Positions 11,573 to 24,004 of a DNA stretch of 64,000 nt are shown here, piece by piece. Within the stretch, counting starts at the first letter, position 1. Every line of letters begins with the position of its first letter. The translations under genes were made by a program, and so were the position numbers. Source of the DNA: Symsagittifera roscoffensis. Lineage: Eukaryota; Xenacoelomorpha; Acoela; Convolutidae. The notes below the pieces were generated by a model, which saw only the letters and a list, made by a program, of their open reading frames with translations, searched no databases and was not told the DNA's origin. The stretch spans positions 25,901,378 through 25,965,377 of the forward strand of contig NC_087071.1 in NCBI RefSeq assembly GCF_963678635.1. Reading direction: 5' to 3'.

Positions 11573-11835
11573 AAATAAAACAAAAGGCTTGTCTTGAGTG
11601 TGGTAGATGTTACTCACGTCAAAATGGATCAAAACATCGTAAAACCTGCGGAGCTTCAAAGTGTCCAAATCGTAACTGTCAAACATATAGCAAGAAGGAA
11701 CTGAATAATCAATTCAAGAAAACGCAAAATTCTTGTCAAAATAAGGTTATTCAAGATGATGGAAAACAAGCTCAACAGCCTTCTAACACGCTTCACGAAA
11801 AATTCCATTTCCAAATTCATATTAGAACACGGTAA
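11573..11835 (+). CDS. Zinc-finger exon copy 4 (long type II)
   Basis: Same structure as the 9674 copy: acceptor-like cacttaacag, intact four-ligand finger, KCPNRNC and full polar tail; stop 11833-11835. Amino-acid changes from the 9674 copy include GVSK to GASK just after the finger and R for Q near the end. The upstream 100 bp is a chimera (see findings): promoter side from a type I unit joined at gagaatttcctgcta to the acceptor side of a type II unit. Confidence 0.5.
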
Positions 11836-13472
11836 ACATAGCAAAAAAATCTTTCAAATAAAAGTTGTTACCTAAAAAACCTAGAAATCTGTACATTTTT
11901 CATAAAGTTTCAGCATTTTGATAAGTTTTGATTAAGAACTTTTCTAATAAGCATTATGGCCTAAATTCAACGCTTTTTCAATCGTTTTCTATTGCTTTCG
12001 TTCAAAGTTTTTGATTGATGATAAAACCAATTCGAGTGATAGTCGGACTCAATTTACTGTGAATTTCTCAATGAAAATCGATCCAAAATTTTTTATTCTA
12101 CAGTGAGAAATGCAATGGTGGCTTGCTTATGGGAATTTGTTAGTTCAAGTTCGCTCTAAGAATACATAACTCGAACTAATAAATAGAAATGTATTTGTTG
12201 GAAATTGTGAAAAAAAAAACTACTTGATGATTATAAAACATCAACTAATTGATTTGTTTTGCCAAGCTATCAATTTATAAACTTCCCAGTTTAGTGTTTT
12301 TGATTGAATTTATAAAGTAGCGCATTTTCAAGCAGATAAATGGTGGCGAAATCAGGATTTTTCACAGTTTTTTTTAAACCTGACATTAAAAAGATGAAAA
12401 TTTGGACAGTTTTTTTGGACTTGAACGTTTCCAGATACAGATATACTTAAGTTTGCACTGGAACTTCCTTTCAAAGTGAAGAGTTAATCTGAAAACAAGA
12501 ACATAAGGTTATCGGGTCGGAAGTTGCTTTCTGAAGGTTCTTATTTCTTATGAAATGGAGTTTTTGCTGTCAACTTTGCTTTGGAGTTTTAAACGATCGT
12601 TGAAATGATAGAGTTTTATAAGTCAAATTTTGTTCAATTTGGAATCAATCTGAAATTGGTAGATTGAGCAGATATTAAGAAAGACTCAAATTGAATTTTT
12701 TTAACAAAATAAAGTATAATTTCAGTTGAAGTCTCCGGGAGTTTTGAGATCAGTTTGCTTCCACTTAGGTTAAATAAAAAAGATTAAGAAAAAATCCAGC
12801 TTGAGAACCGACAATTATTGGTGATAATGTGTAAGGCATTGAAGTTCCTGTTTTTTGATGGAAAAAGTAAAATCAAACGAAAAGTCAAATGTTTTAAGGA
12901 TATTTCGTTTCAAAGTAAGCAAATCCAATAGAAAAAAAATTTCGGTTACTTGATACATTTCTACACTAAATTATCAAAACTTTTTTAAAGTCAAGCAAAA
13001 ATTGTTATAATGGAAAAAATATGATAACTAAAGCTAGACTTTGAATTATTGATATCAAAACTATGACAAACACATGACAAGGACAGGTCGATTCTGATTG
13101 ACTGGTTTTAAAATTTGTGAAATTTTCACAATAAGTGAAGCCTAATTGTGAAAGATTGATATCAAAATTTTCGATAACGCCTTGATCTTAAAAAATCTGT
13201 TCTGATTGGATAATTTTCATTTCACATGCGCCAAGTAGGATGAAATCATTCTAATTTTCCTAGCCCTTAAAAGACAATTGGTCAAAAAACTTGCATATTT
13301 GTTTTATCTGATTTTTTTTATTTTTTGTGAGCAATCAAAAATAGTGCAAAACTCGTGCTAGAAGTTTTGAGAATTTCCTGCTAAAAATTTTGGAACTTTC
13401 TCTCTCCCATTTGTTCTCAAATTCTTCCTGACTTTATCTCATTCTTTTTAACGAGATTTTGTCACTTAACAG

Positions 13473-13735
13473 AAATAAAACAAAAGGCTTGTCTTGAGTG
13501 TGGTAGATGTTACTCACGTCAAAATGGATCAAAACATCGTAAAACCTGCGGAGCTTCAAAGTGTCCAAATCGTAACTGTCAAACATATAGCAAGAAGGAA
13601 CTGAATAATCAATTCAAGAAAACGCAAAATTCTTGTCAAAATAAGGTTATTCAAGATGATGGAAAACAAGCTCAACAGCCTTCTAACACGCTTCACGAAA
13701 AATTCCATTTCCAAATTCATATTAGAACACGGTAA
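13473..13735 (+). CDS. Zinc-finger exon copy 5 (long type II)
   Basis: Practically identical to the 11573 copy over the whole 1900-bp unit, including the chimeric upstream junction, so the two arose by a recent duplication. Finger ligands and tail are intact; stop 13733-13735. The high identity of units here also raises the possibility that true copy number differs from the assembly. Confidence 0.5.
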
Positions 13736-15345
13736 ACATAGCAAAAAAATCTTTCAAATAAAAGTTGTTACCTAAAAAACCTAGAAATCTGTACATTTTT
13801 CATAAAGTTTCAGCATTTTGATAAGTTTTGATTAAGAACTTTTCTAATAAACATTATGGCCTAAATTCAACGCTTTTTCAATCGTTTTCTATTGCTTTCG
13901 TTCAAAGTTTTTGATTGATGATAAAACCAATTCGAGTGATAGTCGGACTCAATTTACTGTGAATTTCTCAATGAAAATCGATCCAAAATTTTTTATTCTA
14001 CAGTGAGAAATGCAATGGTGGCTTGCTTATGGGAATTTGTTAGTTCAAGTTCGCTCTAAGAATACATAACTCGAACTAATAAATAGAAATGTATTTGTTG
14101 GAAATTGTGAAAAAAAAAACTACTTGATGATTATAAAACATCAACTAATTGATTTGTTTTGCCAAGCTATCAATTTATAAACTTCCCAGTTTAGTGTTTT
14201 TGATTGAATTTATAAAGTAGCGCATTTTCAAGCAGATAAATGGTGGCGAAATCAGGATTTTTCACAGTTTTTTTTAAACCTGACATTGAAAAGATGAAAA
14301 TTTGGACAATTTTTTTGGACTTGAACGTTTCCAGATAAAGATATACTTAAGTTTGCACTGGAACTTCCTTTCAAACTGAAGAGTTAATCTGAAAACAAGA
14401 AAATAAGGTTATCGGGTCAGAAGTTGCTTTCTGAAGGTTCTTATGAAATGGAGTTTTTGCTGTCAACTTTGCTTTGGAGTTTTAAACGATTGTTGAAATG
14501 ATAGAGTTTTATAAGTCAAATTTTGTTCAATTTGGAATCAATCTGAAATTGGTAGATTGAGCAGATATTAAGAAAGACTCAAATTGAATTTTTTTGACAA
14601 AATAAAGTAGAATTTCAGTTTAAGTCTCCGGGAGTTTTGAGATCAGTTTGCTTCCACTTAGGTTATATAAAAAAGATTCAGAAAAAATCCAGCTTGAAAA
14701 CCGACAATTATTGGTGATTATGTGTAAGGCATTGAAGTTCCTGTTTTTGATGGAAAAAGCAAAATCAAACGAAAAGTCAAATGTTTTAAGGATATTTCGT
14801 TTCAAAGTAAGCAAATCCAATAGAAAAAAAATTTCGGTTACTTGATACATTTCTACACTAAATTATCAAAACTTTTTTTAAAGTCAAGCAAAAATTGTTA
14901 TTATGGAAAAAATATAATAACTAAAGCTAGACTTTGAATAATTGATATCAAAACTTTGACAAACACATGACACGGACAGGTCGATTCTGATTGACTGGTT
15001 TTAAAATTTGTGAAATTTTCACGATAAGTGAAGCCTAATTGTGAAAGATTGATATCGAAATTTTCGATAACTCCTTGATCTTAAAAAATCTGTTCTGATT
15101 GGATGATTTTCATTTCACATGCGCCAAGTAGGATGAAATCATTCTAATTTTCCTAGCCCTTAAAAGACAATTGGTCAAAAAACTTGCATATTTGTTTTAT
15201 CTGATTTTTTTCATTTTTTGTGAGCAATCAAAAATAGTGTAAAACTCGTGCTAGAAGTTTTGAGAATTTCTATGTTTCATTTGTTCTCAATATCTTTCTA
15301 AGTTTATCTCTATTTCATTCTCATTGAGATTTGGTCACTGAACAG

Positions 15346-15502
15346 AAATAAAAACATTGCATGTCTTGTGTGCGGTAGATGTTACACACGACGAAACGCA
15401 TCGAAACATCGTAAAACCTGCGGAGTTTTCAAGTGTCCCAACTGTCAGAGTGAAAATCGGACTCAAACTATTGTGAAATTCCAAAAGAACAGAAATAACT
15501 GA
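15346..15502 (+). CDS. Zinc-finger exon copy 6 (short type I)
   Basis: Acceptor-like ggtcactgaacag to 15345, then the frame with core CGRCYTRRNASKHRKTC, KCPNC, a short polar tail and a stop at 15500-15502. All finger ligands are present. It is followed within 40 bp by another type I copy, a local tandem duplication of about 190 bp. Confidence 0.45.
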
Positions 15503-15537
15503 TCAGAACAAAAAAATGAACTGAAATAACTGAACAG

Positions 15538-15711
15538 AAATAAAAAAAAGCATGTCTTGTGTGCGGTAGATGTTACACACGTCGAAATGCATCGAAACAT
15601 TGTAAGACCTGCGGAGTTTTCAAGTGTCCAAACTGTCAGAGTAAAAATCGGGCTCAAACTATTGTGAAATTTCAAATGAAAATCGATCCAAAAGTTTTTG
15701 ATCTACAGTGA
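15538..15711 (+). CDS. Zinc-finger exon copy 7 (short type I variant)
   Basis: Directly repeated after copy 6, behind aataactgaacag. The finger core reads CGRCYTRRNASKHCKTC, so arginine after the histidine has become cysteine, leaving the standard ligands in place. The tail runs on through KIDPKVFDLQ to a stop at 15709-15711 because this copy lacks the earlier stop. Distance from AG to the finger is 12 nt, a third phase among the copies. Confidence 0.4.
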
Positions 15712-15965
15712 GAATTGCAAAGGTGGCTTGCTCACAAGAAACTTGTTAATTTAGATTTGCTTGGATGCCTTCGAGTTCCTGTTAGTTTTTGATGGGAAAA
15801 AAACACGAAGATTTAGATGTTTCAAGGATACTTTCCTTCGAAGTAAGCAACTCCGAGACGAAAAAAAATTGGTTAGTTGATAAATTTTTATCAGTAAAAT
15901 ATCAAAATTTTCGTTAAAATCAAGCAAAAATACTTCTTATGCTTGATAAAAATTCTGAAGATTAC

Positions 15966-16077
15966 TTGATACGTATCGAAACATCGTAAAACCAGCGGAG
16001 TTTTCAAGTGTCCCAACTGTCAGAGTGAAAATCGGACTCAAACTATTGTGAAATTCCAAAAGAACAGAAATAACTGA
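15966..16077 (+). pseudogene. Zinc-finger exon copy 8, 5'-truncated
   Basis: Only the second half of the finger and the type I tail remain, starting at tatcgaaacatcgtaaaacc; the CxxC half is gone and a cysteine codon is lost (tgc to agc). Joined to unrelated array sequence on its left. Non-functional fragment. Confidence 0.6.
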
Positions 16078-16566
16078 TCAGAACAAAAAAATGAACAGAA
16101 ATAACTGAACAGAAACAATCTCAATCTATCCATAATTATATGATAAAAAAAGCTAGATTCTGAATTGCTGATATCAGAACTTTTGAAAAATCTATGACAA
16201 GGAAAGCTCGGTTTTGGTTGGTTGGTATCAAAATTTTTGTAATTTTCACAAAAATTAAAGCTAGATTCTGAATATGTGAAATCAAAAAATGTGATAATTC
16301 TTTCCTAAGAGGAGCTCTTTTCTGATTGAATGATTTCCATTTTAGCTGCGCCAAATAGCATGAAATACATTCTGATTTTCCTTCATCTGATAAGAGAATT
16401 GGTCAAAAAGTTTGCATAATTTTTTTTGTTTGGTTCATTTTTTGTGACCATTCAAAATTAATGTAGAACTCCTGCTAAAAAATTTGGAACTTTCTCTCTC
16501 CCATTTGTTCTCAAATTCTTCCTAACTTTATCTCATTCTTTTTAACGAGATTTTGTCACTTAACAG

Positions 16567-16829
16567 AAATAAAACAAAAGGCTTGTCTTGAATGTGGTAG
16601 ATGTTACTCACGTCAAAATGGATCAAAACATCGTAAAACCTGCGGAGTTTCAAAGTGTCCAAATCGTAACTGTAAAACATATAGCAAGAAGGAACTGAAT
16701 AATCAATTCAAGAAAACGCAAAATTCTTGTCAAAATAAGGTTATTCAAGATGATGGAAAACAAGCTCAACAGCCTTCTAACACACTTCACGAAAAATTCC
16801 ATTTCCAAATTCATATTAGAACACAGTAA
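16567..16829 (+). CDS. Zinc-finger exon copy 9 (long type II)
   Basis: Matches the 9674 copy closely (GVSK, C-K-T-Y variant) rather than the 11573/13473 pair. Acceptor-like cacttaacag, intact finger, open polar tail, stop 16827-16829. Its relation to the type I copies just upstream repeats the type I then type II order seen at 8821/9674, so the original repeat may have contained one of each. Confidence 0.5.
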
Positions 16830-18067
16830 ACATAGCAAATAAATCTTTCAAATAAAAGTTGTTACCTAAAAAACCTAGAAATCTGTACATTTTTCATAAA
16901 GTTTCAGCATTTTGATAAGTTTTGATTACCAACTTTTCTAATAAACACTATGGCCTAAATTCAACGCTTTTTCAATCGTTTTCTATTGCTTTCGTTCAAA
17001 ATTTTTGATTGATGATAAAACCAATTCGAGTGATAGTCGGACTCAATTTACTAAAAATTTCTCAATGAAAATCGATCCAAAATTTTTTAATCTACAGTGA
17101 GAATTGCAATGGTGGCTTGCTTATGGGGAATTTGTTAGTTCAAGTTTGCTCTAAGAATACATAATTCGAACTAATAAATTGAAACGTATTTGTTGGAAAT
17201 TGTAAAAAAAATTACTTGATGATTATAAAACATCAACTAAATGATTTGTTTTGCCAAACTATCAATTTATAATTTTCCCACCTTAGTGTTTTTGATTGAG
17301 TTCATAAAGTAGCGCATTTTAAAGCAGATAAATGGTGGCGAAATTGTGATTTTTAAGTTTTTTTTTTAAAGCTGACATTGAAAAGATGAAAATTTGGACA
17401 ATTTTTTTGGACTTGAACGTTTCCAGATACAGATATACTTAAGTTTGCACTGGAACTTCCTTTCAAAGTGAAGAGTTAATCTGAAAACAAGAACATAAGG
17501 TTATCGGGTCGGAAGTTGCTTTCTGAAGATTCCTATGAAAAGGAGTTTTCGCTGTCAACTCTGCTTTGGAGTCTTAAACGATCGTTGGAATGATACAGTT
17601 TTATAAGTCAATTTTTGTTCAATTTGGAATCAATCTGAAATTGGTAGATTGAGCAGATATTAAGAAAGACTCAAGTTGAACTTTTTTGACAAATCAAAGT
17701 AGAATTTCAGTTTAAGTCTCCGGGAGTTTTGAGATCATTTTGCATCAACTTAGACATTCATTGGTAGTTATGGCAATACATTGGAGTTCCTGTTTTTTTG
17801 ATAAAAAAGTTAAAATTACACGAAAATTCAGATGTTTTAAGGATGCTTTTTTTTCGAAGTAAGGAAATACGAAGCAAAAAAGTCGGTTAATTGATATATT
17901 TTTCCACTGAATTATCAAAAATTTTATGTTGAAATCAAGCAAAAATTGTTATTACGCAAGAAATATGATATCTAAAATTAAACTTTGAATTATAGATAAC
18001 AAAATTCTGAAAAACACACGAAAAGTAAAGCTCGATTCTGATTTACAGGTTTCAAAAATTTCGAAAA

Positions 18068-18440
18068 TTTCACAATAAAGGAAGCTAGATTCTGAATGGT
18101 TGATATCAAAATTTTCGATAATTCCCTTATTACAAGAACCCTACTCTGATTGGATGATTTTCATTTCACCTGCGCCAAGTAGGATTAAATCATTCTAATT
18201 TTCCTAGCCCTAATAAGACAACTTGTCAAGAAACTTGCATATTTGTTTTAACTAATTGTGTTTATTTTTTGTGAGTATTCAAACTTAGTGTGAAACTCGT
18301 GCTAAACGTTTTGGAAATTTCTATCTCTCATTTGTTCGCAATATTTTTCTAAAGTTATCTTTATTTCACTTTTTATTGAAATTTTGTCACTGCAGAGAAA
18401 CAAAAAAGATGCATGCCTTGTGTGCGGTAGATGTTACACA
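18068..18440. repeat. Segmental direct repeat, copy 1 (copy 2 at 19680-20048)
   Basis: The 370-bp stretch starting cacaataaaggaagctagat is repeated almost exactly at 19682. It contains the CCAAT/GCGCCAA block and the acceptor plus first half of a zinc-finger exon. Recent duplication within the array. Confidence 0.9.
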
Positions 18441-18509
18441 CGTCAAAATGCATCGAAACATCGTAAAAACAGCGGAGTTCTCAAGTGTCCAATTGTTAAA
18501 AACGTGTAA
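18396..18509 (+). CDS. Zinc-finger exon copy 10, divergent
   Basis: Acceptor ttttgtcactgcag to 18395. The finger begins intact (CGRCYTRQNASKHRK) but the final cysteine is replaced (N-S-G instead of T-C-G), and the frame stops after a short tail at 18507-18509. With one ligand missing it is probably decayed, though the preceding half is well kept. Confidence 0.35.
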   Translation, partial: RNKKDACLVCGRCYTRQNASKHRKNSGVLKCPIVKNV

Positions 18510-20006
18510 ATAATTGGTTAATTGATTTCATTTTTGCTAGCTATCGCTTTATGAACTTCTCAGTTTAGTGTTTTTGATTCAGTTCATAAAATAGCGCAAT
18601 TTCAACCAGATGATTGGTGGCCTATGTATTGAAATCATGATTTTTTACTGCTTATGATAATTGACTGAAAAACGTTGAAAATTTGGTCAATTTTGTTAGA
18701 CGTTGAACGTTTTCAGATACTGATATACATAAACTTTCTTTGATAATTCACTTCAAATTTAAGAGTTAAGCTTGAAACAAGAACATACAGTTATCTGGTC
18801 AAGAATAGCTTTCTGAGGAATTCTATGAAATGGAACTTTGAATCCAACTTTGCTTTGAATTTTTCAACGATCGTTGAAAAAATACAGTTTTTCAAGTCGA
18901 TTTTTGTTCAAATTGAAATTAATCTGAAATTGGCAGAATGAACAGAAACTAACAAAGATTCAAGTTGAAGTTTTTTAACAAAACAAATTAGATTTTCTAT
19001 TTGAGGCTCTAAAAGTTTTGAGATAATTTTGCTTCAATTTAGGTTATAAGTAGTAAATTAAGAAAAAATCTAGCTTGAAAACAAATTTTGGCAGTTCAAA
19101 TTTTAATGCAATGGAGTTCCTGATATTTTGTGGTGAATAAACTAAAAATAAACAAAAAATTGGATGTTTTAAGGATACTTTCTTTCAAAGTAAGCAACTG
19201 TGAGACAAAAACAATCGATTAATCTATAAATTTTTTCAATAAATTGTCGATATTTTTGTTGAAAACAAGCAAAATTAGTTCTTATGGAAGATATATGATA
19301 AGCAAAGCTAGATTCTGAATTGTTGATATCAAAACTTTTGAAAACTCCATGATAATTAAAGTTCGATTTTGATTGGATGGTATCAAAGCTTTTGAAACTT
19401 TCACGGTTACTAAAACTAGATTCTGATTGGTTGACATCAAAATATTTGATAGTTCCTTGATAAAAAGAGCTCTATTCTGATTGGATGATTTTGATTTCAA
19501 CTGCGCCAAAGAGGATGAAATCTATTCTGATTTTCTTTCACGTTATAGGACAATTGGTCAAGAAACTTGCATTATTGTTTTTACCTACTTTTGTTCACTT
19601 TTTGTGACCATTCAAAGTTAGGGTGTAACTCCTACTAAAAGTTTTGGGACTTTCTGTCTCCCAATTGTTCTCAAGTTCTTTCACAATAAAGGAAGCTAGA
19701 TTCTGAATGGTTGATATCAAAATTTTCGATAATTCCCTAATTACAAGAACCCTACTCTGATTGGATGATTTTCATTTCACCTGCGCCAAGTAGGATTAAA
19801 TCATTCTAATTTTCCTAGCCCTTATAAGACAACTTGTCAAGAAACTTGCATATTTGTTTTAACTAATTGTGTTTATTTTTTGTGAGTATTCAAACTTAGT
19901 GTGAAACTCGTGCTAAACGTTTTGGAAATTTCTATCTCTCATTTGTTCGCAATATTTTTCTAAAGTTATCTTTATTTCACTTTTTATTGAACTTTTGTCA
20001 CTGCAG

Positions 20007-20060
20007 AGAAACAAAAAAGATGCATGCCTTGTGTTGCGGTAGATGTTACACACGTCAAAA
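20007..20060 (+). pseudogene. Zinc-finger exon copy 11, truncated
   Basis: Right end of the 19680-20048 segmental repeat. After tcactgcag the finger starts but has an inserted base (ccttgtgttgcgg) that shifts the frame, and the sequence leaves homology just after acacgtcaaaa. Non-functional. Confidence 0.6.
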
Positions 20061-20104
20061 AATCTTTATCATTTTGAGATTTTGTTTATGAACGTAAACA
20101 AAAA

Positions 20105-20350
20105 ACGTTGCATGTCTTGAGTGTGGTAGATATTACACATGTAAAAATGCATCGAAAGACCTGCGCAGTTTTGATGTAACCAAATCGTAATTTTCATACA
20201 TGGAGCAAGGAGGAACTGAACGATATTTCAATGAAAAGCTTTACTCTTGTCAGAATTATGTTATTCAAGATGACATAAAACACGCTCCGCAGCCTTCAAA
20301 CACACTCCACGAGAAAAAATATTTCAAAATTCATATTGAAACATAGTAAA
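20105..20350 (+). pseudogene. Zinc-finger exon copy 12, degenerate type II
   Basis: A CxxC half (CLECGRYY) is visible but the histidine region is deleted and the frame stops. Downstream DNA, including aggaactgaacg and the cactccacgaga segment, aligns to the type II tail. Array sequence continues decayed to about 21350. Confidence 0.55.
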
Positions 20351-21349
20351 AAAAGCAAATTAAATTTTTTAAAAAAAATTGTTACCTGAAAAAATCTAGA
20401 AATCTGTAAAGTTCTAGTATTTTGGTACGTTGTGAATAGAAACTGCAAAAACGTTGAGATTACAGTAAAAATTGCCATGATTGCTTGCTCACAGGGAGTT
20501 TGTTAACGTATTTTTGCTGTAAATTAATACATAATTTGAGCAATTAAAAGAAAAATTGTTTACTAAAAAATTGTAAGGAAAGTACCAGATGATCATAAGA
20601 CATCGACTGATTGATTCGTTTTTCCTAAATAGCATTTTACAAACATCCTAACTTAGTGTTTTCGATTGAGATCTTGAAGCAGCGCTTTTTCAATCTAATT
20701 AATGACGGCCTATGTATCGAAACCATAGTTTTTTAATGTTTTTGATAACTGATATAGAAAAGATGAAATTTTGGATAATGTTGTTGGACCTTGAATGTTT
20801 TCAGAAAAGGATTCACAAAAGTATTCACTGGAAGTTCCTTTCAAATTGAAGAGTTTATATCAAAACAAGAACATACAGTTATCTGGTCACATAAATTTTC
20901 TGAAGGTTCTTAGCAAATGGAGTTTTTGGTGCCAATTTGGTTTTGGATTTTCAAACGATCGTTCAAATGATTATGTTTTCCAAGTACACTTTCGTTCAAA
21001 TTGGAATCAATCTGAACTTTGCAGATAGAGCAGAAACCAAGAACAATTCAAAATGAAGTTTTTCGACACAAAAAATTAGAAATTCAATTTCAGGAGTTTT
21101 AAGGAGTTGTTTCAATTTAGGTTAAAAGTTATTGGTAATTATGCCTAAGCTAATGAATTGTTCTTTAATTTTTGATTAAGTAAAAAAAACACAAAAATTT
21201 AACTGTTTAAAGGATACTTACTTTTGAAGTAAGCAACTCCGAGATAAAAAAAATTAGGTTTGTTGATACATTTTTCCAGTAAATTACCAATATTTTTGTT
21301 GAAATCAAGCAAAAATAGTTCTTTTGGAAAACAATAGATGAAGCAAAAA

Positions 21350-23402
21350 TCAAAAATCTGCTCTCAAAGTCCAAATTGGTTTAACTTTGTTTTAAAAAAA
21401 AAGAATTTTTTTGTAGACTTCTTTCAGAGTAAAAATATTAAAAGTTTTGCTGGAAATTTTGAAGCAAATTGATATTTTTAGCAGAAATTGAATTATTTTT
21501 TTTTTCAAATAATATGACATTTAACTTGAAGCGAATCAAAGAGACATTCTGTTAATTAATTTTTCTTGCTCTGGTTTGTCTCATTTTTTTTTCATTTGGA
21601 ATATTACAAGGAACTGTAGAACTATGTTGTGTCAAGCTAGCTTAAGATTTATTTTATTTAACTTATTAATTGATGCAGTTTTCTGTCCGTGTTTCTTTTT
21701 CGACTTAAATTTCAGAAAATTTTTTTCTGTCGTAGATCTAAGAAAAAGCAGAAAGCTCGAATCAAGTTTCATTCCAAAAACTTTTTTGTATCTGTTATTA
21801 AACTCCAGAGAAAGGTCTGCCAAAAAAGTTTTTAGATAATGTCCATTAGATTTGTTCTTATTTCAGCCACCAAAGTTTCGTAAAAATACACCCATAAAAC
21901 TAATTTCTACAATGCGCTAATGTATTCTTATTGAATACTTTAGAAAGGTTTTTTCTCTAACTTAACCGGTTCTTCAAAAAAATTCGACAAAAATCAAGAT
22001 TAAAAAAAACTTCGCGAAATATTTGCTTGTAATCAAGTGCTATTTTAAAAAAAAACTTCTTTCTGCTGACAACATTTAAAGTATTTAAATAATTACTCCA
22101 TTTGGGAATTTTTTTTTGCTAAACGTATATTTGTACCAAACTGAAAGTAATAATCAGACATTCGATGTTCACTGCTAATTTAACATCTTCCAGCATTTTG
22201 CTCATTCAGATGATACTATGTTACCTCTAAATTCCCTGGTGTTGTCTAAGTTTTCATGCGAAGTGAGTTTATTAGCGAGACTCTGTATAAAGCACAAAGC
22301 AGAATATAACTTAGAACATAAGACATCTTCGTAAAAAGCGAGTTGCTTTATGTTGTAGAAGCAAAAGAGACTGTACGAAGAGTTATGAAGAAGTTTTAGC
22401 TGAATTATAACCGCTTTCTTTTGTGCTTATATTTAGCTTTCGCCAAGATCGGCTCAGTACTAGTGTAGTTTGACAAGCAGAAAAACTGTTGAGTTCGAGA
22501 AAAATTGTATTTTCACTTAAATTGAATAAATGTTAATAAACAACAGTTGCAGAGTATGAAAACTTTCTCTAAAAATTCTTCCAAAATTTATCATTTTCAG
22601 ATGCCAAGATAATTCTGAAAGAAACTTGAATAAAACATAAGGTTTTGTTATTTCATTGAAAATTTGAACTTTTTCAGAGTTTGCATTGATTTTAATCATT
22701 GAAAAAAAAACGAGGAAGAGACAAATCATGAAGCTAATTTTTTCATGAAATTTGTATTTTTATTGCTATTAATGATCAATGAGAAAGATTCTGTATTTAA
22801 AGTTTTCACTTACCTGGACATAAAAATTTGTTAAGAACGAATATGAAAGATGTAAAAAAAAATATAAAGATGCTGAGTCTAATATGAGACACTTTTCCCT
22901 ACTTGTTCGAAAAACACGGAAATTTTCACAATTCTTACGATAATTCGGAATCTTCAACATTGGTTCAGCCAATCTGAGCGTTGTTTGTAGAAGTCATAAC
23001 GATATAAATTACGCACCCTAACTTAAGATAGATCAAAATAGATTTTTTAAGCAGAAAGTGAAAAAAGAACTCTTTCTTTTTAATCAAAACTATGTGTCAT
23101 TGTCTTAACATGATACCAATTAATCATCAGTTGCGTGTTCACGCTTTTTCACATATTATAGCATTGGTTTTTCACGACTAGATGAAAAAAGATGACAAAA
23201 TTTAATGAAAACTTTGAGATTTCTGAAAATTTTACCAAAAATTGAGACTTTTTCCGAAAATTTGAGATTTTTTCAAAAACTTGAAAACTTTGCACAAAAA
23301 AATCTCATCTGAAACCTACCATCCGCATTTAGTTATACCTTTTTTTTTCTTTATCTTAATACTTAAGCAATTTAACAATTCCGTTTGAAAACATTGATGT
23401 AT
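21350..23402. other. No gene recognised
   Basis: AT-rich intergenic or intronic sequence. Reading frames of 60-90 codons near 21576-21839 and 22517-22972 are hydrophobic or low-complexity and match nothing I know. I see no exon-like signals. Confidence 0.45.
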
Positions 23403-23723
23403 CGGCAAAATCGGGCGCCAAAAACTGTTTGAATTCTTTTCGAAACTTACCATCTGAAACCTGCCCTATATTAATACATTGGGAAACCTATTCCCTACTT
23501 TTATACCCTGAAATTAATTTATTAATCCTAATAGATAGGGGAGTTTTTACACTATCTCAATCTATGGGAAATTCAAGCGCTGAAAAAACTTAACATCTGA
23601 AACCTATAACCTATCTTAATACATAGGAAATCTATTCCCTACGTTAATACATAGGCTGAAAACCGGATAGTCTATAGCCTATCTTAAAACTTGAAGTTCT
23701 CCACCCCGGGCGATTTTGCCCCG
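23403..23723. mobile_element. Small terminal-inverted-repeat element with internal repeats
   Basis: Begins cggcaaaatcgggcgcc and ends with the reverse complement of cggggcaaaatcgcccgggg. Inside are three to four copies of a unit like catctgaaacc-tatcttaatacat-gggaa-cctattccct. A relative occupies about 51985-52355. Non-coding, MITE-like; no target duplication was confirmed. Confidence 0.65.
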
Positions 23724-24004
23724 ACATATTACACTTCGCTAGGTCGCAAGTGTGAACTGAAATGAAAATTGTACGCTTTTTTTATTTTAGATAGTGTTCA
23801 ATACAGATTTCATTAGTATCTTCTATCATCTTTTTCAAGTTTTTTTTATTTCGTTGAGTTGAGATTGATGTAATCATAAGCTTGAAAAAAGTATTTTTTA
23901 ATTATTTTTTAAAATTTGAATTTTTCTCACGTTCGATACTGAACTTGAGTTTAAGTTTTCATTTAGTAAATAGTTGTTTTTCCATCAAAAGCCACCGTCT
24001 TGCC

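Larger units (their letters stand above)
5800..21350. repeat. Large tandem array of ~1.9-kb units with zinc-finger frames
   Basis: Repeated units fill this interval. The cleanest are 9.6-15.3 kb: the zinc-finger frame starts at 9674, 11573 and 13473 (spacings 1899 and 1900), with very high identity between the second and third units. Each unit contains, in order, a ctgattggatgatttt/gcgccaa block, about 230 bp of AT-rich DNA ending in an acceptor-like cacttaacag or cactgaacag, the zinc-finger frame, a spacer with atcgatccaaaa...ctacagtgag, and a stretch with gatgattataaaacatcaac. CCAAT/GCGCCAA blocks start near 6570, 8570, 9420, 11300, 13200, 15100, 16320, 18140, 19475 and 19760. The outer units are more decayed. 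This pattern fits repeated unequal crossing-over. It may be an amplified gene fragment or a satellite that captured one. Confidence 0.9.

Noticed and set aside
15346-16090. CRISPR-like array because of regularly repeated units
   Set aside because: Units are imperfect, long and eukaryotic in context; no short identical repeats with unique spacers.
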